The notes under the pieces: model-generated
The model's database searches: none
Seen by the model: the letters and a program-made list of their open reading frames with translations, nothing else
Told to the model about the DNA's origin: nothing
Program-made: the position numbers and the translations under genes
Part shown: piece by piece, positions 7,100-14,137 of the stretch
How positions within the stretch are numbered: the first letter of the stretch is position 1
How the letters are laid out: every line of letters starts with the position of its first letter
From: Ignavibacteria bacterium UBA2333
GTDB taxonomy: Bacteria > Bacteroidota > Ignavibacteria > Kapaibacteriales > Kapaibacteriaceae
Length of the DNA stretch: 17,630 nt
Assembly: GCA_002344895.1 (NCBI GenBank)
Contig: DDUR01000036.1
Location: 1 to 17,630, forward strand
Direction: 5' to 3'

Positions 7100-7396
7100 T
7101 TGCACAATAACCGAAGCGTAACCCATCTTCCCCCATCTTCCCCCATCTTCCCTCATCTTCCCTCATCTTCCCCCATCTTCCCCCACCTTCCGGTATGTCC
7201 CATCTGTGAGCGCGACCGTGTCCCGGCTGACGCCTTTCTCTCCATGTTTGGGGGTCCAGCGCGCAGGGCACTCGAGAACGCCGGCATCACCACCGTGTCG
7301 CGTCTTGCCGAAGTTGATGAAGATTATTTACTTTCTCTTCACGGCTTTGGAAAAGCATCCTTACCTGTTGTGAGGCAGATTGTGGGTAAGGGGTAA
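7100..7396 (+). CDS. Small helix-hairpin-helix protein, copy 2
   Basis: The frame opens at a TTG (7100) and reads through the 10-bp repeats as a Pro/Ser-rich segment before VCPICERDRVPADAF and the HhH core GPARRALENAGI ... LHGFGKASLPVVRQ. The first in-frame ATG is at 7244 and would give a 50-residue protein consisting of just the HhH unit. CPIC looks like a genuine zinc-knuckle-type CxxC, so the natural protein probably starts before it. The tandem array may have replaced the original 5' end, making this copy altered. The coding part is about 95% identical to copy 1. Function is unknown; nucleic-acid binding is inferred. Confidence 0.5.
   Translation: MHNNRSVTHLPPSSPIFPHLPSSSPIFPHLPVCPICERDRVPADAFLSMFGGPARRALENAGITTVSRLAEVDEDYLLSLHGFGKASLPVVRQIVGKG
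7121..7190. repeat. 10-bp tandem repeat array (ccccatcttc), seven units
   Basis: Seven consecutive 10-bp units run without spacers. Most are ccccatcttc, with cctcatcttc twice and small changes in the first and last unit. The strand is pyrimidine-rich. In the frame of the adjacent HhH gene it would encode a Pro/Ser-rich decapeptide repeat. Confidence 0.95.
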
Positions 7397-7425
7397 ATGG
7401 AGCGAAATAGTTTGCTAGCGCTCAC
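7229..7425 (+). repeat. Direct repeat, copy 2 (HhH gene and downstream 29 bp)
   Basis: This is the partner of bases 1-197, in the same orientation and gap-free, with an identical first 83 bases. Together the copies bracket the region from the HEPN operon to the DarT/NADAR pair. Confidence 0.9.
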
Positions 7426-7490
7426 AAGGAAACCCGTAGTGTTACCCCGGGCTGATTTAGAGCGCACCTCCGGTTCGAATCTGAGAAATG

Positions 7491-7604
7491 GTTGCCCCGG
7501 AGGGGCAACGATATATCAGCCGGCGGTGCAACCGCCGGGAAACAATGCAATGAGAAACGGGATCATCTCGCACCAGCCTCCGTCGTATAACGGCATCCGC
7601 CGTT
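7491..7604. repeat. Palindrome-rich element with three hairpins
   Basis: Three perfect hairpins follow each other: GTTGCCCC-GGA-GGGGCAAC (7491-7509), CCGGCGGT-GCA-ACCGCCGG (7520-7538) and AACGGC-ATCC-GCCGTT (7589-7604). The CCCCGGAGGGGC core resembles dispersed palindromic repeats found in intergenic DNA of several bacterial groups. It lies between HhH copy 2 and the phosphatase gene. The frame that reads through it from 7397 into the phosphatase is not considered coding before 7673. Confidence 0.7.
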
Positions 7605-7672
7605 ACCGTGCGCCCGTCATAGTACAAGTTGTCCGAGATCTACGCAGCCAAGCCCCCTTCACCCCCTCTCCC

Positions 7673-8221
7673 ATGAACAAAACCATCATCATCTGCGATA
7701 TCGATGGTACGATTGCCGATCATTCGCACCGGAAACATTACGTTGAACCAAAGGTGCCTGAGGGTGGAGACGAGGGTGCAAAGAAGCCGCGGAAGAACTG
7801 GGTGGCCTTTCATGCTGGTGTGGCCATGGACGCCGTCCATCATGACGTGCGGACAATTCTTGTGCTGCTGAGTGCCGCGCCCGATATGCGTGTTATCTAT
7901 GTATCCGGACGTATGGAGCGGTCGCGCGCCGATACGTACGTGTGGCTGCGGGAGAACGATTTTCCGGAGGGTGACCTTCACATGCGTGCCGAGAACGACT
8001 TTCGTTCGGATGATGTCGTGAAGGAGGAGATTGTTGATCGGCTCGGTTTATCTCCGGCCGACGTGCTCTGTGTGCTCGACGATCGGGATCGTGTTGTAGC
8101 CATGTGGCGTCGGCGCGGTTTCCGTGTGCTGCAGGTTGCTGGACTAGATAATCATAGACCGAGTTATCTACTGTTGTTGATTCATTTCGAGTCGAGGCAT
8201 GTGCTCCAAAATGAAGTCTGA
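7673..8221 (+). CDS. T4 PseT-like HAD polynucleotide 3'-phosphatase
   Basis: The ATG at 7673 begins directly at the HAD strand, giving 182 residues. Motif I is CDIDGT (8-13, Asp9 and Asp11), motif II SGR (78-80), motif III Lys117 in DDVVKEEI, and motif IV DDRDRVVAMWRRRG (136-149). The combination SGR...T..WL...L.MR...R.DD.VKEEI...DDR..V..MWR is characteristic of the 3'-phosphatase domain of phage T4 polynucleotide kinase. It should remove 3'-phosphates from nucleic-acid ends; no kinase P-loop is present. Family members usually end soon after the lQVa segment (153-156 here), yet this frame continues about 20 residues (LLLLIHFESRHVLQNEV), antisense to the 3' end of the convergent helicase gene, so the tail is probably acquired at a junction. 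It is visibly more GC-rich than the genes to its right. Confidence 0.75.
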   Translation: MNKTIIICDIDGTIADHSHRKHYVEPKVPEGGDEGAKKPRKNWVAFHAGVAMDAVHHDVRTILVLLSAAPDMRVIYVSGRMERSRADTYVWLRENDFPEGDLHMRAENDFRSDDVVKEEIVDRLGLSPADVLCVLDDRDRVVAMWRRRGFRVLQVAGLDNHRPSYLLLLIHFESRHVLQNEV

Positions 8222-10297
8222 ATAGCTTGATCGCGGGTCGAATAAAACATACAGATTACTTTTGGCACGCGAGATGGCCGTATACATGAGCTCATGTGCA
8301 TAAGGTTGATTCTCCCAGTCGGCGTCAATCAACACGACAACCGAGCTTCGTTCAATTCCCTTTGAGCTATGTACGGTTGACATGACGATGCATTCATCGT
8401 CTCCAAATGCCTTGGACTTTAGATTCGAAGAAAGTAGGCTAAGGGAGAACGAGTAGTGGTGAAGAATGTCACTTGTATAGTCGTACCTAGGACGTTCAAC
8501 AGTTGAGATATCAAACGGAGTATTAGCTTCACGCTCCTTCTTGGAAACAGAAGTAAACATGTCAACTAGAGTGGCCAAAGCATCGTTTGAAATCTTGTTG
8601 TCTATGTCATACTGAGCGTCGTAAATCAACTGTGCAATATCTTGCTCGGTTCTGCTAATCGTATTCACGTACGATCGAACATTCTCCATTACCTTATCAT
8701 CCAAAGCAACGCCATCTAATAGAATCTCGGAAGAATGTGTTCTTAGAACCTTACTGAGTGACTCGACAAACAAATGACATGATTGTAACGACGTCGGTGC
8801 TACAGAACGAATTCTCAAACCCTTGCTAGCTGGATGATTTTTCAGAGATTCCGTCACTTCCTGTAACCTTCTTCGCGTTCGGGCAATAACTAGTGGCCAT
8901 GACGTTGATGAAACATGTTCCGAACTAATGGGGAAACAAGATAACGACGTCAGTGTGTTGGTGAGCGATGCCAATTTGTCGAAATCAACGGCCATTGATC
9001 GAATATCAGTTGTACTTATTGAAAGTTGATAGTGCTTTTCGTCTGTGTCATTGAAGAATCGCTTGCGAAAAGCGTCGCACAGTGAAGAAACGTCTGGATG
9101 TGATCGATGATGTTCAACTAGGCTAAACCAAGGGCCCTGAATAGGTGTATTAACCTGCTTGTTCTCAAGTGGATTGCCGTATATATTCTGAGCTTCATCA
9201 GCTAGAATCAGAACCTGGCAGTTATCATTGCCGAAGCACTGAATGACTTCTTTCATCCACTCAGGTTGCATATCCTGAGCTTCGTCAAGAATTATCAACG
9301 AGTACTTCTCAAAGTCGGGAAGTACTGTTCTTGTTCTTAAGTTCAACACGATATTGTCTTGCGCTGCCCGTAACATGTCACCACTTCGCAAGTATTTAGA
9401 CTGCTCGAGCCCCAAAAACGGCTTTGCAAAACCAAAAATTGTTTCAATCGTCACGTTGTTGCGAGGGAAGGTTAGGTTGATTCGTCGTAACACGTCCGAC
9501 ACGGCATGCATCGCAGCGAGATTGTAGACGATATACAGAACATTTCCACCCTTGTTGGCAACTTCCGCTGCCTTTGAAATCGCAACAGCGGTTTTACCTG
9601 AACCAGCAAATCCGCGAATCTTCCGTTTACCTTGTTCTGGCATGCGCATGGCGTCTTGTTGACGCTTTGTTAGGTGTACAAAAATCGCCGGCTCCTTTGG
9701 TTCAAACTGAGGTTCGAGTACCATTCGAAATGACGAAAACAATTTGGGACTGAACGAGCTGTTTCTTCTGTTGAGTCTGAGCGCGTTAAGTAAATCATAG
9801 GTACTAAAGTCGAATAGTCCTCGGCCATATGCCTTTATGTACTTCGTAGATACATTCTTCAGTTCTTTGCCGGATGAGTTCGTAAATAGTAATAAACATG
9901 AAACAGTGCCGTAGTTGCTTGGTGAGAACTGGTTGGCTAAGCTTAATCCTGCCACGTCAAAAAGCCTGTTCTTGTACGTTTCGACCTGTGCATGAGGCGA
10001 AAGAATACGTGCGCCAGACTTACTATACCAACTGAGATGATGAGATCTTGTTTGATTACGTTCTATGTTATATGCGTCAATTGACCAATCCTTCACTTCG
10101 AATATTGTCGCGCCATAATGCTCTCGAAGCACAACAACATCCGGTCGGATACTTTGAAGTCTTGGTTGGAAGTAGATGAAGACATCGTCATGCGCCTTAA
10201 ATCTCTTGCTGAGAACATCAACAAGCATAAGTTCGCCAAGCGTAGGAAGCGGAGTCACTAGCTTCTGGATTTCTTCTAGAGACGGGACAATATGCAT
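8168..10297 (-). CDS. NERD-domain nuclease fused to UvrD/Rep-type superfamily 1 helicase
   Basis: The 709-residue protein begins with a NERD (nuclease-related) domain, about residues 15-150, with PDVVVL (Asp53) and FEVKDW (Glu67, Lys69) supplying the D...ExK pattern of restriction-like nucleases. An SF1 helicase follows: Walker A GFAGSGKT (229-236), Walker B LIILDEAQD (334-342), DEAQNIYG with an HHRSHPD element about 50 residues after Walker B, and the UvrD C-terminal motifs STVHSSKGIE (640-649) and YTAISRAK (672-679). It should unwind and possibly cut DNA or RNA, in the cytoplasm. NERD-helicase fusions occur in phage-defence loci, and the surroundings support such a role. The stop lies 54 bp inside the convergent phosphatase frame. 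The gene appears to stand alone. Confidence 0.85.
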   Translation of the reverse strand: MHIVPSLEEIQKLVTPLPTLGELMLVDVLSKRFKAHDDVFIYFQPRLQSIRPDVVVLREHYGATIFEVKDWSIDAYNIERNQTRSHHLSWYSKSGARILSPHAQVETYKNRLFDVAGLSLANQFSPSNYGTVSCLLLFTNSSGKELKNVSTKYIKAYGRGLFDFSTYDLLNALRLNRRNSSFSPKLFSSFRMVLEPQFEPKEPAIFVHLTKRQQDAMRMPEQGKRKIRGFAGSGKTAVAISKAAEVANKGGNVLYIVYNLAAMHAVSDVLRRINLTFPRNNVTIETIFGFAKPFLGLEQSKYLRSGDMLRAAQDNIVLNLRTRTVLPDFEKYSLIILDEAQDMQPEWMKEVIQCFGNDNCQVLILADEAQNIYGNPLENKQVNTPIQGPWFSLVEHHRSHPDVSSLCDAFRKRFFNDTDEKHYQLSISTTDIRSMAVDFDKLASLTNTLTSLSCFPISSEHVSSTSWPLVIARTRRRLQEVTESLKNHPASKGLRIRSVAPTSLQSCHLFVESLSKVLRTHSSEILLDGVALDDKVMENVRSYVNTISRTEQDIAQLIYDAQYDIDNKISNDALATLVDMFTSVSKKEREANTPFDISTVERPRYDYTSDILHHYSFSLSLLSSNLKSKAFGDDECIVMSTVHSSKGIERSSVVVLIDADWENQPYAHELMYTAISRAKSNLYVLFDPRSSYSDFILEHMPRLEMNQQQ

Positions 10298-10502
10298 GTT
10301 GATTGATGTCTAATCGTTACAGGACTGAAAGATAGAAGATAATAGCTAAGGCTCATATTGCCAATTCGAGATGTACTAGTGACTGGAGATCAAATCACAA
10401 CGGTGTATCCTCGATTGGTTTCCAGAGCTATCCCTCGACTTGATGTGTATGAAAACTCAGTCGTGCTAAGCTGTGAGAGTGAGTATCATGAGAGATAATG
10501 GA
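10298..10502. other. Intergenic DNA upstream of the NERD-helicase gene
   Basis: These 205 bases should contain the promoter of the minus-strand helicase gene, but I could not assign a convincing promoter, operator or terminator. No coding frame is credible. Confidence 0.4.
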
Positions 10503-10687
10503 TATACCGGCGGATACTGACCCCAAGTTTCCGGAGCATACTGACCCCTTGTACCGGAGCATATTGACCCCCTGTACCGGAGCATACTGAACCCTAGCTT
10601 GTAATTAAAGCATGGCATTCGGGCTAGTACTGACCCTGTAGCGAGCTACGGTAAGTCAGGGTGGCCAGGTTCCGTCGGAATCAGTGG
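10503..10687. mobile_element. Mini-element 1: tandem transposon-end-like repeats with central hairpin
   Basis: Four units of about 22-24 bp with core ccggagcatactgacccc (clear ones at 10531, 10551 and 10574, a degenerate one at about 10505) are followed by a spacer, a hairpin with outer arms CTGAC/GTCAG (10630-10634, 10655-10659) and inner GTAGC/GCTAC, and one tggccag...gtcggaat unit (10662-10681). Repeated 20-25 bp sites of this style occur at IS21-family ends. No istA or istB gene is present. A related copy lies at 12051-12313 in the same orientation. Confidence 0.6.
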
Positions 10688-10796
10688 TTTCGGAGAATCG
10701 CAAGGCCGTCTAACCTTCGTAGTTTCGAGTCAACAATACCCGCCAAGGCTATGTGCGCAAGCATACCCTCAAACTGGCGGGTTACTTGTTTATAGA

Positions 10797-10961
10797 GTGT
10801 TCACGAACCTCGAAGTCAAAGGCCAACCAACCGACGAAAGCCGCGCCAAACGTGCAGCCCTCGAAGGATGGGTCAACGCCGTCAACACCGACGGTCGCTG
10901 GGGCCAATTGCGCTCCGCTGAAATCAAAGACCTCAATGAGCTGGAAGAAATCGTGGGGTAA
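10797..10961 (+). pseudogene. 3' fragment of a type III restriction nuclease/helicase (Res-like) gene
   Basis: Reading in frame to TAA 10959-10961 gives about 54 residues beginning VFTNLEVKGQPTDESRAK and continuing GWVNAVNTDGRWG. LEVKG followed by a Lys/Arg-rich helix and W-V-x-A-V-N-x-D-G is the signature of the C-terminal PD-(D/E)xK nuclease region of type III restriction Res subunits and related DEAD-box proteins; Glu and Lys of the ExK pair are kept. The upstream PDF strand, helicase domains and a start codon are missing, so the gene is truncated. It lies directly right of mini-element 1, which suggests an insertion or deletion removed the rest. Confidence 0.55.
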
Positions 10962-11200
10962 AGGAATAGCGCGGTAGGGGAATTATGCGCAAGGGGCAAG
11001 GGGCGAATGGGGCAACGGGACTCGTGATGCTTGAATCGATGCAGAGAACTTCTCGTGCCGACAGTCAGGTTAGTTCGCGAGGATAGCGATGCCTTAACGG
11101 AAGACATGCTGTTAGGCACCGCATGAGTGCTCTCCTAGAAGTATCTTTCGGCATGTGAGATCATCGTCCGCCGATACGATTCCATCATTAACGATCACAA
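10962..11200. other. Intergenic stretch before the AbiC-like gene
   Basis: The stretch holds a G-rich segment with aaggggc-type repeats (about 10989-11020) and then unremarkable sequence. No gene, terminator or clear promoter was found. It presumably carries the promoter of the 11201 gene. Confidence 0.35.
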
Positions 11201-11992
11201 TTGGAAATGCAATCAAGTCGCGAACAACCAGACAATAAGCGCCTAGCCATCGTACTCTGTATTGCAGTTGTAGGATCTATTGCCTTGGCGATAGCACCTT
11301 TCGTTTTGGACAGATGTAGTAGTGACGACTTTTTCGGTTCCATGGGCTCATGGATGTCTGGTATAGGCTCCGTTCTTCTTCAGGCGACGGTGATCTATCT
11401 TTTGTATAAAACGTATTGTACTCAAAGGGAGGAACTCAGGACTTCGGCTCAGATACTACATGACCAAAGTGAGTCGATACGGGGTCAGCGAGTTGATGCA
11501 TCATTCTTTGAGCTGCTGAGTCGATATGATTCGGCAGTTGAGAGTGTGTTCTGGAATCACCCAAGTGGTGCATTAAAGCGATTCTCGGGTAGACCGGCAT
11601 TCGAGTACATTGTCGGTGATGTTCGGGATGCGATCAACAAAATAGACCCAAAGTTCGAAGATTGGATGAAGATTCGTAAGGTCGTAGAAAGTTATAACCG
11701 CCAATATTCCGATTGGACCAGAAGTATCAACACCATTTGCTCCTTTCTCAAGCGCGAAGGTATGCAGGACATTGAATACTACATGACGATCTTCAGCGGA
11801 TACCTTTCCAGATATGAACTCGAGCTTCTACATCTTGAGCTCGCTTCACGTGATGTAGGGTCTTTCACAGCATCGTTTCTTGTACGCAATGACGTGTTTC
11901 GGCATTACACCAGAGCGGATGCTACGGATGTTTCCGTGTGGGAGAAAGTAGATGAACGCTTAAAGGTACACCTGGTCAACTACAAACAGTAA
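11201..11992 (+). CDS. Putative AbiC-like abortive-infection membrane protein
   Basis: The 263-residue protein has two transmembrane segments (about 15-36 and 50-70), then a cytoplasmic helical region. FFELLSRYDSAV (102-113), YNRQYSDWTRSINTICSFL (165-183) and YMTIFSGYLSRYELELLHLE (194-213) follow the order of the conserved blocks of the putative phage abortive-infection (putAbiC) family: FF.LL, then YFR..Y.I, then Y..I..AQLS..EL.LL. Members are thought to cause growth arrest on phage infection; the mechanism is unknown. Met3 (11207) is an equally possible start and no strong ribosome-binding site is visible. It is a single-gene unit flanked on both sides by related repeat mini-elements, as expected for transposon cargo. 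The family call is by pattern memory. Confidence 0.6.
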   Translation: MEMQSSREQPDNKRLAIVLCIAVVGSIALAIAPFVLDRCSSDDFFGSMGSWMSGIGSVLLQATVIYLLYKTYCTQREELRTSAQILHDQSESIRGQRVDASFFELLSRYDSAVESVFWNHPSGALKRFSGRPAFEYIVGDVRDAINKIDPKFEDWMKIRKVVESYNRQYSDWTRSINTICSFLKREGMQDIEYYMTIFSGYLSRYELELLHLELASRDVGSFTASFLVRNDVFRHYTRADATDVSVWEKVDERLKVHLVNYKQ

Positions 11993-12050
11993 GTACTCGA
12001 ATCGAGCCCGTGAAGTTTGCCTAATCGATACGTTGGAGCCCCTACTTACA

Positions 12051-12313
12051 CGAGTATTCTGATCCCCTGTACCGGAGCATAGTGACCATCTGTACCTGAG
12101 CATGCTGACCCCCTGTGCCGGCGCATACTGGCCCCCAGTGCCGGAGCATACAGAGCCCTAGCTTGCAATGAAAGCAAGGCGTTCCGGCTTGTACTGACCC
12201 AGTGGCGAGCTACTGTCAGTTTGTGTGGCCAGTATCAGTCGGAATGTGTGGCCAGTATCAGTCGGAATGTGTGGCCAGGTTCCGTCGGATTCAGTGGCCA
12301 GCTTCGTCGGAAT
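12051..12313. mobile_element. Mini-element 2: tandem transposon-end-like repeats with central hairpin
   Basis: The first array has about five units of 22-23 bp (12051, 12069, 12092, 12115, 12138) related to ccggagcatactgacccc. A spacer like that of mini-element 1 and a hairpin follow (outer ACTGAC 12193-12198 with GTCAGT 12215-12220; inner AGTGGC/GCTACT including a G:T pair). A second array of four 22-23 bp units has tggccag...gtcggaat cores (12223, 12246, 12269, 12292); the first two are identical. It has the same orientation as mini-element 1 and no transposase gene is present. Confidence 0.65.
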
Positions 12314-12518
12314 CTGCACGTGTGTTCCTTGACGTTTGGTTACGTTAGGATGATGAAGAATAAGACGTTAAAAGCGTTGCATAGAACTGCCCGTTGTGCG
12401 AGCAATTGGACGCCTCTACGATTCGTACTATATTCGAGACTCAAATTCAGGATAGGCATGAGTTTGCAGCCTTGAGCGCGGGCGTGGTCCACTTTGGTGG
12501 TACTAGGATAGATTTTTG
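12314..12518. other. Leader region of the methyltransferase-MORC-Z1 operon
   Basis: These 205 bases separate mini-element 2 from the methyltransferase gene and should contain the operon promoter. The only signal I see is AGGA at 12505-12508, a likely ribosome-binding site. Short open frames here read through the repeats and are not credible. Confidence 0.4.
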
Positions 12519-14069
12519 ATGAGACAAAGAGCCCCATACCCAGTCGTTGATCTTTTTGCTGGTCCTGGAGGACTAGGAGAAGGCTTCTCGTCGCTTGTAA
12601 ATGAACGAGGTCGTCATCGTTTCCGCAGCATGGTATCGATTGAATGCGACGAGTACTCTCATAGTACGCTCACACTTAGACATTTCTTTCGATTCTTTCC
12701 ATCTGGGCAAGCACCAGACGATTATTACGACTTTTTAGCAGGCCGAATCACGCTATCCGAGTTGTTCACGCGACATCCGGTCGCGTACAAGCATGCTGAG
12801 CGCACGGCACTTAGGATAACCCTTGGACCTGATACTCACAAAGTTGTTCGTGAGATCATTGATCATCGGTTATTTAGGGATGACCGTTGGGTACTCGTTG
12901 GTGGCCCCCCATGTCAAGCATATTCTTTGGTAGGTCGCTCGCGCATGAAGGGCGATCCTAACTTCGAAAAGGATATAAAACATACTTTATATCGTGAGTA
13001 TCTGCGTATTATCGCGGATCATAGACCACCGATCTTCGTAATGGAGAACGTTAAGGGATTGCTCTCTGCAACTATTGACGGAAAATCTGCGATTAATCTA
13101 ATACTGAATGACCTTCAAAATCCTTCAACTGCGATACGCAATGCACCTTCAGATCTATCGTATCGTTTGTACTCGCTTACAGAGCATGATATGGCAGAAG
13201 GTGATGTTGACCCTCGACTGTTTGTTGTCCGAGCTGAAGATCACGGTATTCCTCAAGCAAGACATCGTATGTTTATCGTTGGTATTCGTAGCGATCTAAA
13301 TGTTAGGCCAACGACACTTCGAAAACGACAAGCTCCTACCGTTCGCGAAACAATTGATTCATTGCCAAAAATTCGCAGCGGGATCTCCAAAGAAGTTGAT
13401 AGCCAAGAGGCGTGGTTAAGTGCCATAAAGCAAGTCGCAAGAATCAAAACCAGCGAGCATCTCAAGAAAACAAATTACCATGCTGAACTATTGCGCAAGT
13501 TAAAAATGACGATCAATGGCGAGAATCAACCGCCAAAGCACAATTCTTCTAAACGCTATGAAATGCGGCGACCTAAGCACGAAGTTCTTTGTAGCCTCTA
13601 TGACGAGCGTCTTACAGTGCTTACTTCTCACGAAGCGCGTAGTCACATGGCGTCCGACTTGCAGCGCTATTTCTATGCAGCGACCTTCGCAACTGCGACA
13701 GGATATAGCCCTAAGCTCTCCGACTTTCCTGCAGAATTGCTTCCGGATCATCAGAACGTCGAAAAGGGTCGTGCTGGAAAGATGTTCTCCGATAGATTCC
13801 GTGTCCAACTTGCTGAAAGAGTCTCAACTACGATAACTTCACACATATCGAAAGATGGCCATTATTTTATCCACTACGATCCTACTCAATGTAGGAGCCT
13901 GACGGTTCGAGAGGCAGCTAGACTCCAAACATTTCCCGACAATTACTACTTTGCTGGACCTAGAACGGAGCAATATCGTCAGGTAGGAAACGCTGTGCCA
14001 CCTAAACTTGCAGAGCAGATTGCTGAGATTGTTGCCGATGTACTCGATGCAATTGGAACTGCGCGATGA
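12519..14069 (+). CDS. DNA (cytosine-5) methyltransferase
   Basis: The product of about 516 residues carries the ordered C5-methyltransferase motifs: motif I DLFAGPGGLGEGF near the N-terminus for S-adenosylmethionine binding, motif IV GGPPCQAYSLVG with the catalytic Cys, motif VI MENVKGL, motif VIII QARHRMF, motif IX SLTVREAARLQTFPDNY and motif X QVGNAVPPKLAEQIA near the C-terminus. A long variable region between VIII and IX would be the target-recognition domain, so the recognised site cannot be deduced. It methylates cytosine in host DNA, most likely marking self for the downstream ATPase/nuclease genes. ATG 12519 was preferred; a TTG at 12516 lies 7 nt after AGGA and is possible. The stop overlaps an ATG as ATGA at 14066-14069. 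It is first in an operon of at least four genes. Confidence 0.93.
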   Translation: MRQRAPYPVVDLFAGPGGLGEGFSSLVNERGRHRFRSMVSIECDEYSHSTLTLRHFFRFFPSGQAPDDYYDFLAGRITLSELFTRHPVAYKHAERTALRITLGPDTHKVVREIIDHRLFRDDRWVLVGGPPCQAYSLVGRSRMKGDPNFEKDIKHTLYREYLRIIADHRPPIFVMENVKGLLSATIDGKSAINLILNDLQNPSTAIRNAPSDLSYRLYSLTEHDMAEGDVDPRLFVVRAEDHGIPQARHRMFIVGIRSDLNVRPTTLRKRQAPTVRETIDSLPKIRSGISKEVDSQEAWLSAIKQVARIKTSEHLKKTNYHAELLRKLKMTINGENQPPKHNSSKRYEMRRPKHEVLCSLYDERLTVLTSHEARSHMASDLQRYFYAATFATATGYSPKLSDFPAELLPDHQNVEKGRAGKMFSDRFRVQLAERVSTTITSHISKDGHYFIHYDPTQCRSLTVREAARLQTFPDNYYFAGPRTEQYRQVGNAVPPKLAEQIAEIVADVLDAIGTAR

Positions 14070-14137
14070 AGAAGTTTGATGATGCATACGTGGATTCCAA
14101 TCACAATGTAAGAGAACTCACATTGCGTGGTCAATGA
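14066..14137 (+). CDS. Possible 23-codon coupling ORF
   Basis: ATG 14066 overlaps the methyltransferase stop as ATGA, and the frame reads MKKFDDAYVDSNHN to TGA 14135-14137, ending inside the next gene. It could be a leader peptide that hands ribosomes to the GTG at 14127, or the true 5' end of that gene if a one-base frameshift exists near 14105-14112. No sequence family is recognisable. Confidence 0.3.
   Translation: MKKFDDAYVDSNHNVRELTLRGQ

Noticed and set aside
7460..7490. T-loop-like ggttcgaatc
   Set aside because: No flanking stems or acceptor arm; part of the palindrome-rich repeat region.
7397..7672. N-terminal extension of the phosphatase frame
   Set aside because: It reads through the HhH repeat tail and three hairpins; the HAD motif I begins seven residues after ATG 7673.
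10690..10745. tRNA-like fragment (aaggc...cctt, then tttcgagtc, then cccgcca)
   Set aside because: The T-loop-like sequence has no pairing T-stem, and the anticodon-like stem has only 4 bp with an 8-base loop.
10503..12313. Complete IS21-family insertion sequence
   Set aside because: Repeats resemble IS21-type ends, but no istA or istB coding sequence lies between or beside them.
184..12313. CRISPR array
   Set aside because: All tandem arrays have units of 10-24 bp directly adjacent to one another, without the unique spacers of CRISPR, and no cas gene is present.
12221..12475. 84-codon open frame after mini-element 2
   Set aside because: Its first third is translated tandem repeat and the remainder lacks any recognisable feature.
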